DNA of 13,444 bases from CAZWUW01 sp964636895 (GCA_964636895.1 CAZWUW010000077.1:1-13444); one strand, 5' to 3'; counted from the first letter of the stretch, positions 1 through 8,545 are shown. Notes: generated from the letters alone by a model not told the origin. A program made the numbers and translations.

Positions 1-1004
1 CTGTACTTACGGGTGAGATTTTTCAAGCTGCCGGCCGCAAGACTTGTGTGGGTGGCAATATCGGTCTGCCGCTGGTTCTGGAAGTGGAAAAATACGGGCC
101 GGATGATGTTATTGTAGCCGAGGTCAGCAGCTTTCAACTGGAATGCATACGTGATTTCCGGCCCCGGGTCGGGATGATCCTGAATTTTGCACCTGATCAT
201 CTGGATCGGCATGGCACTATGGAAAACTATATTGCTGCCAAAGCCAGAATTTTTGTTAATCAGGTACAAGGAGATTTTACCATACTGAATTATGACGACC
301 CGACCGCTAGAAAACTGGCTGGGCAGACTGCGGGGCAGGTTATATTTTTCAGCCGGCAGCATATTTTAGAAACAGGAGTTTTTGTCCAGAATGGCCACAT
401 TGTGGCCGTTACCGGTGAAAACCGCGAGGTTATCTGCCCTGTTCGGGAAATAGGTATCCGGGGTGCCCACAATCTTGAAAATGCCCTGGCAGCAACAGCC
501 GCCACCTATGTTATGGGGGTCAGCGGTGAGACTATCGCTCAGGTCCTGCGCAGCTTCCCCGGTGTAGCCCACCGGATGGAGTTTGTGGCTGAAATCAATG
601 GGGTGAAATATGTTAATGATTCCAAGGGTACTAACCCTGATGCCGCCATTAAAGCCCTTTATGCTTATGACGAGCCGATTGTCTTAATTGCGGGCGGGCG
701 GAACAAGGGGAGCGATTTTGGCGAATTTGCCGCCGGCGTGCAAAAGAAAGCTTGGGCGTTGGTGGTGGTGGGCGAGTGTGCGGAAGAGATGGCCGCGGCG
801 GTTAAGGCAAAAGGCTTTAACCGCATTGTGCGGGCTGCTTCCTTGGAAAATGCCGTTCATTTGGCTGCCGGTGAAGCCAGGCCGGGAGACATTGTACTGC
901 TGTCGCCGGCCTGCGCCAGTTGGGATATGTTCAGGGATTTTGAGGAACGGGGAGACCTTTTCAAAGCGGTAGTCGGTAGTCTGGGAAATACCGGACACTC
1001 CTAA
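1..1004 (+). CDS. murD: UDP-N-acetylmuramoyl-L-alanine--D-glutamate ligase (MurD), 5' truncated by window edge
   Basis: A cytoplasmic ATP-dependent ligase that adds D-glutamate to UDP-MurNAc-L-Ala in peptidoglycan precursor synthesis. The open frame runs from the window edge (first whole codon at base 3), so the true start and the GTNGKTTT-type P-loop lie upstream. The visible part starts just after the P-loop with TGEIFQAAGRKT and GGNIGLPL. The Mur ligase signatures follow: VSSFQLE, APDHLDRHGTMENY, GAHNLENALAA, NDSKGTNPDA, AGGRNKGSDF and the C-terminal SPACASWDMFRDFEERGDLF. SPACASWD and the NDSKGTNPDA loop separate MurD from the other Mur ligases. About 334 residues are present of a family length near 450. 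No frameshift or stop is seen. The stop TAA overlaps the ribosome binding site of the next gene, so the two are cotranscribed. The usual upstream neighbour, mraY, is outside the window. Confidence 0.97.
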   Translation, partial: VLTGEIFQAAGRKTCVGGNIGLPLVLEVEKYGPDDVIVAEVSSFQLECIRDFRPRVGMILNFAPDHLDRHGTMENYIAAKARIFVNQVQGDFTILNYDDPTARKLAGQTAGQVIFFSRQHILETGVFVQNGHIVAVTGENREVICPVREIGIRGAHNLENALAATAATYVMGVSGETIAQVLRSFPGVAHRMEFVAEINGVKYVNDSKGTNPDAAIKALYAYDEPIVLIAGGRNKGSDFGEFAAGVQKKAWALVVVGECAEEMAAAVKAKGFNRIVRAASLENAVHLAAGEARPGDIVLLSPACASWDMFRDFEERGDLFKAVVGSLGNTGHS

Positions 1005-1017
1005 GGAGGCAACCAGT

Positions 1018-2118
1018 TTGTATCTGCGCAAAAAGTCACCCGATTTTTTGCTCTTTATGGCCACTGTTATGCTTTTGAGTATTGGTATCATTATGGTTTA
1101 CAGTGCCAGCCAGGTAACAGCACATGAACGGCTGGACGACACCTTTTATTTTTTGAAAAAGCAGTTGCTTTGGGCGTTTATTGGCATAGCCGCGATGATT
1201 TCGGTAATGAATATTGATTACTGGCGGTATAAAAAAATGGCAGTGCCCATGCTCATTGTGGCTTTTGTCCTACTGGTAGCAGTATTGCTGCCGGGGATAG
1301 GGAAAAGTGTTAAGGGGGCACAACGCTGGTTGGAATTCGGGGTCAGATTTCAGCCGTCCGAAATTATCAAACTGGCCCTGGTGGTGTTTATGGCCTGGGG
1401 CTTGGCTCAATCCCGGGAGCGGCTCAGGTTTTTTGGCCGGGGTCTGCTGCCGTATCTGGCGGTGCTGGGCATGGCTTGCGGACTGATTTTGATGCAGCCT
1501 GACCTGGGCACGGCTATTGCTGCCGCCGGCACAGTGTATCTAATGTTTTTTGCCGCCGGGGCAGCGGGGAAGCATCTTACATATCTGGCTTTAGCCGGTG
1601 TCAGTGCCGTTGGTTTGGCGATTGCCTTTGAACCGTACCGGTTAAGGCGGTTTCTGGCGTTTCTCGACCCCTGGGCAGATCCACTGGGCAGCGGGTTTCA
1701 TATTATACAGGGGCTTTATGCCCTGGGCTCTGGGGGATTGTTTGGGGCCGGCCTGGGCAAAAGCCATCAGAAATATTTTTACCTGCCGGAACAGCATACT
1801 GATTTTATTTTTGCTGTCCTGGGCGAGGAACTTGGTTTCATTGGCGGTGCCTTGGTGTTGTTGTTGTTTATTATTTTTATCTGGCGTGGTTTTAAAATTG
1901 CCTTGTGTGCACAGGACTCTTTCGCCTGTTTATTGGCCGTTGGGATTACCTCAATGATTGGCCTGCAGGCTATTATAAATATTGGTGTTGTTACCAGTTC
2001 ATTACCTATTACCGGTATTCCGCTGCCGTTACTGAGCTTCGGCGGTTCGTCATTGGTTTTTACCCTGATCGGGATAGGGATACTGCTGAATATTTCTAGG
2101 TATATCACTTCCAAGTAG
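1018..2118 (+). CDS. ftsW: SEDS-family peptidoglycan glycosyltransferase FtsW/SpoVE
   Basis: An integral membrane lipid II polymerase of the SEDS (FtsW/RodA/SpoVE) family that works with a class B PBP at the septum or, for SpoVE, in spore cortex synthesis. The 366 residues form about ten hydrophobic segments. Family motifs are KGAQRWL (99-105), QPSEIIKLA (112-120), MQPDLGTA (159-166), LPEQHTDFIFAVLGEELG (256-272, containing the Asp 262 that aligns with the essential SEDS aspartate) and PITGIPLPLLSFGGSS (330-345). The start is TTG, chosen because AAGGAGG at 1003-1009 lies 8 bases upstream and the protein begins at a typical family N-terminus. B. subtilis carries spoVE in this position between murD and murG, so a sporulation role is possible. 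Sequence alone does not decide between vegetative FtsW and SpoVE. Confidence 0.95.
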   Translation: MYLRKKSPDFLLFMATVMLLSIGIIMVYSASQVTAHERLDDTFYFLKKQLLWAFIGIAAMISVMNIDYWRYKKMAVPMLIVAFVLLVAVLLPGIGKSVKGAQRWLEFGVRFQPSEIIKLALVVFMAWGLAQSRERLRFFGRGLLPYLAVLGMACGLILMQPDLGTAIAAAGTVYLMFFAAGAAGKHLTYLALAGVSAVGLAIAFEPYRLRRFLAFLDPWADPLGSGFHIIQGLYALGSGGLFGAGLGKSHQKYFYLPEQHTDFIFAVLGEELGFIGGALVLLLFIIFIWRGFKIALCAQDSFACLLAVGITSMIGLQAIINIGVVTSSLPITGIPLPLLSFGGSSLVFTLIGIGILLNISRYITSK

Positions 2119-2159
2119 CTGGGGTGAGCAGCGGTTAGCCAATTTACGGAGGTTTTAAA

Positions 2160-3278
2160 ATGCGTATGCTAGTTACCGGCGGCGGTACCGGGGGGCATAT
2201 TTACCCGGCGCTGGCCATTGCCCGGGGGATTAGAGAAAAATATCCGGGCGCTGAGATATTGTATGTAGGCACTGCCCGGGGCATGGAAGCCGATATTGTA
2301 CCGAAGGAGGGGTTTGCCTTTCAAGCTGTGACCGTTGAAGGCCTGCCCCGGAGAATTTCACCCCGCGCATTAGTAACTTTTGGCAAATCATTGCTGGGTA
2401 TCAAGCAAGCTTTTGCGTTGCTAAAAAGTTTTTCTCCGGACGTGGTTATCGGTACCGGGGGCTATGTTTGCGGTCCGGTGGTGCTGGCTGCCGCGCTCAG
2501 TAAAATACCTACCTTGATTCACGAACAAAATGCTTATCCGGGCATTACTAATAAATTGCTGGCCCGGATGGTATCTCGCATAATGGTGACTTTTCCGGAA
2601 TCTGTTAAATATTTTTCCTCGCAAAATCATATTACTGTAACCGGTCTGCCTATTCGTCCTGATATTTTAACCGCCGTGCGGGAGACCGGTGTAAAACGTC
2701 TCGGGTTAGCCGGGGACAAGTTTAATTTGTTGGTTTTTGGTGGCAGCAGAGGTGCCCGGAGTATTAATAAAGCGATGGTGGAAGTGGCCGGGTATTTTGC
2801 CGGTCGTACCGATTTGCAGATTATACTGGTCACGGGTATGCCGGGACATGAAGAAACCCTGACGGAACTGGCGGCGGCGGGAATATCTCTGGATAAAAGT
2901 GGGAACATTATGGTCAAACCTTACCTGTATCATATGGAGGACGCTCTGGCGGCAGCCGATCTGGTGGTATGCCGGGCTGGCGCGGCTACTCTGGCGGAAA
3001 TAACAGCTCTGGGCCTGCCGGCAATTCTTATTCCTTATCCATATGCAGCAGAAAATCATCAGGAGTACAATGCTCGTGCCCTGACCGGCAGGGAAGCGGC
3101 AGTACTGATAAAAGACAGCGAACTTACCGGCGTTCTGCTGCGGCAGACTATTAACAAGCTACTGGCAGACCGGCCACTCCTGGCTAAGATGGCTGCGGCG
3201 TCCTTGGCGATAGGCCGCCCGCAGGCCCTGGCGGAAATTATAAAAAATGTGGACGAGGTGCTGCACTGCGGGCGGTAA
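2160..3278 (+). CDS. murG: UDP-GlcNAc:undecaprenyl-PP-MurNAc-pentapeptide GlcNAc transferase (MurG)
   Basis: A peripheral membrane GT-B glycosyltransferase that adds GlcNAc from UDP-GlcNAc to lipid I to give lipid II on the cytoplasmic face. At 372 residues it is of normal length. The N-terminal domain has the glycine-rich loop TGGGTGGHIYPALAIA (6-21, with the conserved His 13), GTGGYVCGPV (98-107) and HEQNAYPGITN (121-131). The C-terminal donor domain has VFGGSRGARSIN (192-203), CRAGAATLAEI (271-281) and PYAAENHQEYNA (294-305), the UDP-GlcNAc-binding AxxENHQ segment. The ATG at 2160 has GGAGG at 2148-2152, 7 bases upstream; an in-frame ATG at 2166 is the alternative. It follows ftsW by 41 bases and is presumably cotranscribed with it. 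Confidence 0.98.
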   Translation: MRMLVTGGGTGGHIYPALAIARGIREKYPGAEILYVGTARGMEADIVPKEGFAFQAVTVEGLPRRISPRALVTFGKSLLGIKQAFALLKSFSPDVVIGTGGYVCGPVVLAAALSKIPTLIHEQNAYPGITNKLLARMVSRIMVTFPESVKYFSSQNHITVTGLPIRPDILTAVRETGVKRLGLAGDKFNLLVFGGSRGARSINKAMVEVAGYFAGRTDLQIILVTGMPGHEETLTELAAAGISLDKSGNIMVKPYLYHMEDALAAADLVVCRAGAATLAEITALGLPAILIPYPYAAENHQEYNARALTGREAAVLIKDSELTGVLLRQTINKLLADRPLLAKMAAASLAIGRPQALAEIIKNVDEVLHCGR

Positions 3279-3398
3279 TTCTTTTGTTCCGGGTGGGGAC
3301 AGGCCGGGTGGCATCATGATTTTTTCTTGCATACAATGGATTAGATTAAATCCTGACCGTATCCAATAGCGGTTTTACCAGGAAGGAGCTGAAAATAT

Positions 3399-4775
3399 TT
3401 GTCAAACACACAGGGACATGTTTATTTCATCGGAATCGGCGGTGCGGGCATGAGCGGCATCGCCAAAATTTTATTGGAGCAAGGATACAGAGTAAGCGGG
3501 TCGGATTTGCAGGCCGGTGAGGCCACCAGGCGGTTGGAACAGGCCGGTGCCACGGTTTTTGTCGGTCATAGGGCCGCCAATTTGCCGGATGATATCGGCC
3601 TGGTGGTGGTTTCTACGGCCATTTCTCCGGAAAATGAAGAATTAGGTGCGGCCAGGGATAGAAATATTCCCGTAGCGCACCGGGGAGAAATGCTAGCCAG
3701 ATTGATGGCCGAGAAGAAAGGCATCGCCATAGCCGGTTCACATGGCAAGACTACCACAACGGCGATGGCATCTTTAGTGCTGGAAAAAAATGGTTTTGAC
3801 CCCACCGTTGTTGTCGGTGGTAATTTTCATGATATAGGCGGCAACGCCAAATTTGGCCAGGGAGAATACCTAGTGGCTGAAGCGGATGAAAGTGACGGTT
3901 CCTTTTTGAGATTGGCACCGTATATTGCCGTAGTTACAAATATTGAGGATGATCATCTGGATCATTACGGCAGCCGGGAAAATATTAAGGCGGCATTTCG
4001 GGAATTTGTACAAAAAACACCGGATGACGGGTTTGTGGTGTTATGTATGGATGACAATAATGTACGGCAATTGGCCGAAGTTATTGACAAAAGGGTTGTG
4101 ACCTATGGGATTAAGCATCCGGCTCAGTATTCGGCCCGCCAGATTCGTAATGAGGGAATGACTACTTTTGCGGAAATATATTTGGCAGAGGAGCGGCTGG
4201 GCCGGTTGGAACTTAACGTACCCGGCCGGCATAATATAAATAATGCGGTGGCCGCGGTAGCAATTGGGATGGCGCTGGGACTGGAATTTGCCGGCATTGC
4301 GGCCGCATTAAAGGGCTTTAAGGGCGTAGGAAGGCGATTTCAACGGTTGGGGCAGGTTAACGATGTTAATGTGGTTGATGATTACGCTCATCATCCCACC
4401 GAAGTGGCCGCTACTCTCCAGGCGGCCCGGCAAACCGATGCCAGGCGGGTTATTGCGGTTTTTCAACCCCACCGCTATACCCGCACCAAGTTTTTGTATA
4501 ATGAGTTTGGCGGCGCTTTTAACGATGCCGATATTGTCATTATTAATGAGATATACAGTGCCGGTGAGGAGCCTATTCCAGGCGTAACCGCTGACCTTAT
4601 TGTCCGGGCTGCGAAGGAGCGGTCCACCAAACCTGTGATTTATTTCCGTACTATGGAAGAAATCGTAGATTTTCTGGCCCAACTGGCGCGTCCGGGTGAC
4701 CTGATAATGACTTTGGGGGCCGGTAATATCCGGCAGGCCGGCCAGGCGTTGGTGGAAAGGCTGAAAGTGAGGTAG
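3399..4775 (+). CDS. murC: UDP-N-acetylmuramate--L-alanine ligase (MurC)
   Basis: A cytoplasmic ATP-dependent ligase that adds L-Ala to UDP-MurNAc, the first residue of the stem peptide. The 458 residues match the family. The N-terminal Rossmann-like domain starts with FIGIGGAGMSGIA (10-22), which is diagnostic of MurC. The ATPase P-loop is GSHGKTTT (113-120), followed by NIEDDHLDHYG (181-191), the C-terminal-domain motif GVGRRFQ (309-315), DDYAHHPTE (327-335) and FQPHRYTRT (355-363). The start is TTG at 3399, with GGAAGGAG at 3381-3388 about 10 bases upstream. A 120-base gap separates it from murG, the longest gap inside this gene block. In B. subtilis murC lies outside the dcw cluster, so its presence between murG and murB marks a different lineage. 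Confidence 0.98.
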   Translation: MSNTQGHVYFIGIGGAGMSGIAKILLEQGYRVSGSDLQAGEATRRLEQAGATVFVGHRAANLPDDIGLVVVSTAISPENEELGAARDRNIPVAHRGEMLARLMAEKKGIAIAGSHGKTTTTAMASLVLEKNGFDPTVVVGGNFHDIGGNAKFGQGEYLVAEADESDGSFLRLAPYIAVVTNIEDDHLDHYGSRENIKAAFREFVQKTPDDGFVVLCMDDNNVRQLAEVIDKRVVTYGIKHPAQYSARQIRNEGMTTFAEIYLAEERLGRLELNVPGRHNINNAVAAVAIGMALGLEFAGIAAALKGFKGVGRRFQRLGQVNDVNVVDDYAHHPTEVAATLQAARQTDARRVIAVFQPHRYTRTKFLYNEFGGAFNDADIVIINEIYSAGEEPIPGVTADLIVRAAKERSTKPVIYFRTMEEIVDFLAQLARPGDLIMTLGAGNIRQAGQALVERLKVR

Positions 4776-4776
4776 T

Positions 4777-5694
4777 TTGCAGTTTATGGATTACTTGCGG
4801 GTAAAAAGTGAGCTGGCCGGCTTAATATCCGGTCAAATACGGCTTGATGAAAGTATGGTTAACCATACCACCTGGCGGATCGGCGGTCCTGCCGAGATGC
4901 TGGTTATGCCCGGGGATATTGCGGATATTAAAACTGTTGTCCGTTATGCCGGTAAGCGGGAGATTCCCCTTACCATTATTGGCAATGGTTCAAATGTTTT
5001 AATCCGGGATAGTGGTATCAGTGGCATTGTGCTGAAAATTACCCGTGGTTTAGATAAAATAGACGTTGACGGTCTGACAATGAGGGTGCAGGCCGGTGCA
5101 CTTTTGCCTGTTGTGGCCAGAAAAGCAGCGGAACACGCGCTGACCGGCCTGGAATTTGCCGCTGGCATACCGGCTGCAATGGGTGGAGCAGTGGTGATGA
5201 ATGCCGGTGCGAACGGTCAAAGTATATCTTCGGTAGTCCGGGAGGTGAAAGTTATTGATCCGGATGGCTGCTGTCAGGTGCTAAGCGGTCCGGATTTACA
5301 GTTCCGTTATCGGGGTAGTGTAATTCAGGAAAAGCGTATGGTCATTGTGGAAGCATTGTTAGCTATGCAAAAGGGTGAGCAAGCGGCTATCCGCGGGCGC
5401 ATGGATGAGTTGATGGCCGTCCGGCGGGCCACACAGCCCCTGCATCTACCTAATGCCGGCAGCGTATTTGCCAACCCGTCCGGTCTGGCAGCCGGCCGCT
5501 TAATTGAAGAAGCCGGTGGTAAAGGCCTGCAGGCAGGTAAGGCCAGAGTTTCTGAAAAACATGCCAATTTTATTGTTAATCTCGGCGGTGCTACGGCTAG
5601 TGATGTACTGGAACTAATCAAAAAAGTCCGGGAAATGGTATTTGCGAAACACGGGGTAAATTTGCCTATGGAAGTCCAGGTATTGGGAGAATAA
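4777..5694 (+). CDS. murB: UDP-N-acetylenolpyruvoylglucosamine reductase (MurB)
   Basis: An FAD enzyme that reduces UDP-GlcNAc-enolpyruvate to UDP-MurNAc with NADPH in the cytoplasm. The 305 residues are normal for MurB. The FAD-binding domain shows NHTTWRIGGPAE (29-40), IGNGSNVLIRD (68-78) and GLEFAAGIPAAMGGAV with MNAGANG (124-147). FRYRGS (176-181) follows, then the catalytic domain with NAGSVFANP (226-234), which holds the proton-donating Ser 229, and a C-terminal MEVQVLG in which Glu 299 fits the catalytic glutamate. The start is uncertain. TTG at 4777 is one base after the murC stop, with GAGGT at 4769-4773 only 3 bases away, while the in-frame ATG at 4786 is 12 bases from the same site. 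Either way the gene is translationally close-coupled to murC. Confidence 0.97.
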   Translation: MQFMDYLRVKSELAGLISGQIRLDESMVNHTTWRIGGPAEMLVMPGDIADIKTVVRYAGKREIPLTIIGNGSNVLIRDSGISGIVLKITRGLDKIDVDGLTMRVQAGALLPVVARKAAEHALTGLEFAAGIPAAMGGAVVMNAGANGQSISSVVREVKVIDPDGCCQVLSGPDLQFRYRGSVIQEKRMVIVEALLAMQKGEQAAIRGRMDELMAVRRATQPLHLPNAGSVFANPSGLAAGRLIEEAGGKGLQAGKARVSEKHANFIVNLGGATASDVLELIKKVREMVFAKHGVNLPMEVQVLGE

Positions 5695-5714
5695 CCTGAA
5701 CTGGAGGTGACGGG

Positions 5715-6971
5715 ATGGAGAGATTCATTGTCATCGGGGGGAAGCAGTTAAAAGGCAAAATCCGGGTCAGCGGGGCCAAAAATGCAACCCTGCCGATATT
5801 GGCGGCCAGTCTATTAACCGAAGGATGCAGTACCATCCAAGAAGCTCCCAGACTACGTGACATAGCGGTGATGAAAGAACTTCTGGCTTATCTCGGGGTA
5901 AGGATAGACTGTACAAGGTCAGAAATTATACTGGACAGTAGTAATGTGCGGCCACTGGAAATTTCTGAAGAATTGATGCGTCGCATGCGGGCCTCAAATC
6001 TGGTGATGGGTGCGCTTTTGGGGCGGTTTGGTTATGTGCGGGCCAGTTATCCCGGTGGCTGCGCTATCGGTTCAAGGCCGATGGACCTGCATTTAAAAGG
6101 GTTTATCGCGCTGGGAGCGGAGATCACCGAGAAACATGGCTATATTGTGGCTGAGGCGAAGGAACTTAAAGGCAGTGAAATTCATTTGGATTTTCCTAGC
6201 GTGGGGGCGACAGAAAACCTGATGATGGCAGCCACCCTGGCCAAAGGTCAAACTGTTATACGTAATGCCGCCAAGGAACCGGAAATTGTTGATTTACAAA
6301 ACTACCTCAATGGTCTTGGGGCTAACATCAGAGGCGCCGGAACAGATACCATCAAGATTCAGGGGGTGACAGAACTAGGGTCGGTGACCCACTGTGTGAT
6401 TTCCGACCGTATTGAGACCGGCACGCATATGGTGGCTGCGGCGATTACCGGCGGCGATGTTACGGTGACCAACGTAATCCCGGAACATATCGAGTCCATG
6501 GTTGCTAAACTTAGAGAAGCCGGTGTTATAGTAGATGTTGGCGAGGACTGGGTAAGGGTGCGTAGTGACGGCAAGGTTCTGCCGGTGGACCTGAAAACCC
6601 TGCCGTATCCCGGATTTCCTACCGATATGCAGGCGCAGATGATGGTGCTGATGACGGTGGCCGGCGGCACCAGTGTGATTTCGGAAACGATATTTGAAAA
6701 CAGGTTTAAACACGTTGACGAACTGCGGCGTATGGGGGCAGATATAAAAATTGAAGGCCGGGCCGCTATCGTAAAAGGGACGCCAAAACTTAGCGGTACT
6801 TTTGTGCAGGCTACGGACCTGCGGGCCGGCTCGGCGCTGGTGCTGGCTGGATTGGTTGCAGAAGATGCTACGGTGATTGAAGATATCTGGCATATTGACC
6901 GGGGATATGAAAATCTCGAGCGTAAGTATTCGGCCCTGGGAGCACGGATAATGAGGGTGAACGGTGTTTAG
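5715..6971 (+). CDS. murA: UDP-N-acetylglucosamine 1-carboxyvinyltransferase (MurA)
   Basis: This enzyme transfers enolpyruvate from PEP to UDP-GlcNAc, the committed step of peptidoglycan synthesis in the cytoplasm. It has 418 residues, as expected. Active-site features are Lys 22 and Asn 23 in SGAKNATLP, the catalytic loop YPGGCAIGSRPMDLHLKGF with Cys 116 and Arg 121, FPTDMQAQ with Asp 304, Arg 370 in DLRAGSALV and Arg 396 in IDRGYENLE. The cysteine (not aspartate) is the residue fosfomycin alkylates, so the enzyme should be of the fosfomycin-sensitive type; this is an inference. The ATG at 5715 has the near-ideal ribosome site GGAGGTGA at 5703-5710. It lies 20 bases after murB and is followed at once by a terminator hairpin. 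B. subtilis has two MurA paralogues elsewhere; whether a second exists here cannot be seen. Confidence 0.98.
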   Translation: MERFIVIGGKQLKGKIRVSGAKNATLPILAASLLTEGCSTIQEAPRLRDIAVMKELLAYLGVRIDCTRSEIILDSSNVRPLEISEELMRRMRASNLVMGALLGRFGYVRASYPGGCAIGSRPMDLHLKGFIALGAEITEKHGYIVAEAKELKGSEIHLDFPSVGATENLMMAATLAKGQTVIRNAAKEPEIVDLQNYLNGLGANIRGAGTDTIKIQGVTELGSVTHCVISDRIETGTHMVAAAITGGDVTVTNVIPEHIESMVAKLREAGVIVDVGEDWVRVRSDGKVLPVDLKTLPYPGFPTDMQAQMMVLMTVAGGTSVISETIFENRFKHVDELRRMGADIKIEGRAAIVKGTPKLSGTFVQATDLRAGSALVLAGLVAEDATVIEDIWHIDRGYENLERKYSALGARIMRVNGV

Positions 6972-6977
6972 TGGATG

Positions 6978-6998
6978 GCAGCAGAGGCTGCTTTTTTT
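6978..6998 (+). terminator. Intrinsic terminator after murA
   Basis: A 5-bp all-strong stem GCAGC/GCTGC (6978-6982 with 6987-6991) with an AGAG loop is followed by seven T residues (6992-6998). It starts 7 bases after the murA stop. The stem is short, so partial read-through into ftsQ is plausible. Confidence 0.7.
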
Positions 6999-7048
6999 AG
7001 TTTATTGGGGGACAAGTTAGCAGACAGATATATTTTTAGCCTGTATTT

Positions 7049-7057
7049 TGGTATAAT
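7049..7057 (+). promoter_or_regulatory. Extended -10 promoter candidate upstream of ftsQ
   Basis: TGGTATAAT (7049-7057) is a perfect -10 hexamer with the TGn extension, located between the murA terminator and ftsQ. No good -35 is present at 16-18 bases. The expected start of transcription (about 7064) falls inside the ribosome site at 7063-7071, which weakens the assignment. An alternative reading is a sigma-E-like element, ATATT at 7030-7034 with GGTATAAT 15 bases further on. The terminator just upstream makes some promoter here likely. Confidence 0.4.
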
Positions 7058-7076
7058 AATATGGAGGTGATGCAGC

Positions 7077-7805
7077 TTGCGGAATGTCAGTGTAATGAAG
7101 CCTCTGCGCGTAATTTTTGTGCTGCTGGCGGTGCTGGCCATGTTTATGTTTATGCAATCGGCTTTTTTTGCTGTTACGCAAATCAAAGTGGTTGGTACCA
7201 GGCAGTTAAACACCCAGGAGGTGCAAAAGATCTCCGGGCTCAATCCCGGCATTAATATTTTTAAAGCCAACTTGCCGGAAGCAACCGGTAAAATCCGGCT
7301 GCATCCGCTGATAGAAACTGTGGAAATTAGCCGGCGGTTTCCTTCAAGGCTGGAAATACATGTTACTGAACGGACGGCTGTCGGTCTGATTGCCAGTCGG
7401 GGAGAATTTTTGCAGGTGGACGGTAGCGGTGTTTTTCTGGCCAAGAGCAGTAATATGGGTAAAGTAAATTTACCCATTATCACCGGTATAACCGTGCCTA
7501 AAACAGCGCCGGGGGAAAAAATTGGTGGTGAAGAAATTCAGGCTGCTTTGGTATATTTGAAGAATATGCCTATAAAGCTGACGGCTGTGATTTCTGAGAT
7601 TAATGTCCGGGACCTCAATAATATCAAATTATTTACTATTGACGGCGCTGAGGTGCGGGTGGGTAATACAGAGCGTGTCACCGACAAGATAAGGCTATAT
7701 GAAGAAGTGGCCGGCCGCAAATATGACCGGCGGATTCAGTATATTGATATCAGTTATAATGGCCGCCCGGTAATAAAATTAATTGAAATCAGTCCAGAAA
7801 GTTAA
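7077..7805 (+). CDS. ftsQ: Cell division protein FtsQ/DivIB
   Basis: A bitopic membrane protein of the FtsQ-FtsL-FtsB (DivIB-DivIC-FtsL) complex, which controls septal peptidoglycan synthesis from outside the membrane. The 242 residues have a short basic cytoplasmic tail, one transmembrane helix at about 10-31, a POTRA domain at about 34-102 (beginning FAVTQIKVVGTRQLN, with SRRFPSRLEIHVTERTAVG near its end) and the beta domain beginning FLQVDGSGVFL. The C-terminal YIDISYNGRPVIK is typical of the family. The start is TTG at 7077, with GGAGGTGAT at 7063-7071 giving 9 bases from GGAGG. The next ATG would cost the first residues of the basic tail. It is probably the first gene of a ftsQ-DUF881-sbp unit, since murA upstream is followed by a terminator. 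Confidence 0.93.
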   Translation: MRNVSVMKPLRVIFVLLAVLAMFMFMQSAFFAVTQIKVVGTRQLNTQEVQKISGLNPGINIFKANLPEATGKIRLHPLIETVEISRRFPSRLEIHVTERTAVGLIASRGEFLQVDGSGVFLAKSSNMGKVNLPIITGITVPKTAPGEKIGGEEIQAALVYLKNMPIKLTAVISEINVRDLNNIKLFTIDGAEVRVGNTERVTDKIRLYEEVAGRKYDRRIQYIDISYNGRPVIKLIEISPES

Positions 7806-7834
7806 TACACTTTATAAAAGACAGGAGACGCAGC

Positions 7835-8542
7835 ATGCAAAGAGGTCAAATCACTACCGCTATCGTATTATTGGCTTTGGGCCTGATGTTAACAATCCAG
7901 TACCGTACTACCAGGGAGATTCAGCAAAACGTACCTATTACCAGGGCGCAGGAGATTACCAGCCGTTTGAAGGAGGTTAGTGAAGAACGGGATAACCTGA
8001 AACAGGATGTAACGGATTTGCGTACAAAACTTGAGCGTGCCGCCAAAAGTGATGATGCGGCAACCAGGGCTATCAAGGATGAGCTTAATAAGACACGCAT
8101 GCTGGCCGGTCTTACGGCGGTTAAAGGTGAAGGCGTGCAGTTAGTTCTAAACGATAGTCCCAAAAAACTTCAGCCCGGGGAAGACCCAAACCTTTATATT
8201 CTGCATGAAGAAGATTTGTTAAAAGTGGTTAATGAATTGCGTTCCGGGGGTGCGGAAGCAATTTCCATTAATGGTCAGCGGATATTGGCTACTTCAGAAA
8301 TTCGTTGTGCCGGCACTACCGTATTGGTTAATACCAAAAAGGTTGTACCGCCCCTGAACATACTGGCTACCGGAGACCCGGCAGCGCTGCAAAGCTCGCT
8401 GGAGATCAAAGGCGGCATCCTGGAAACCATTCGTTTCTGGGGCTTGGTGGCCGAGGTGGAGCAGAAAAAGGATATTACCGTGCCGGCTTATTCCGGGACA
8501 ATTAGATTTGATTTTTCCAAACCAGCTAAAGAAGGTGATTAA
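7835..8542 (+). CDS. DUF881 family membrane protein (YlxW/YlxX-like)
   Basis: A 235-residue protein with an N-terminal signal anchor (about 6-22), a charged coiled-coil stretch (about 35-90, rich in E, K, R and L) and a C-terminal globular domain containing VKGEGVQLVLNDSP and LRSGGAEAISINGQRI, both typical of DUF881. The family has no settled biochemical function. In B. subtilis two members, ylxW and ylxX, lie between divIB and sbp; here there is one. The ATG at 7835 has AGGAG at 7823-7827, 7 bases upstream. The position between ftsQ and sbp points to a membrane or division-associated role, which is an inference from context only. The end of this gene supplies the ribosome site of sbp. Confidence 0.88.
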   Translation: MQRGQITTAIVLLALGLMLTIQYRTTREIQQNVPITRAQEITSRLKEVSEERDNLKQDVTDLRTKLERAAKSDDAATRAIKDELNKTRMLAGLTAVKGEGVQLVLNDSPKKLQPGEDPNLYILHEEDLLKVVNELRSGGAEAISINGQRILATSEIRCAGTTVLVNTKKVVPPLNILATGDPAALQSSLEIKGGILETIRFWGLVAEVEQKKDITVPAYSGTIRFDFSKPAKEGD

Positions 8543-8545
8543 AAC

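Noticed and set aside
6375..6893. Minus-strand open frames of 100-170 codons opposite murA and in the murA-ftsQ region
   Set aside because: They are antisense to strongly conserved genes, lack ribosome sites and domains, and have composition typical of shadow frames.
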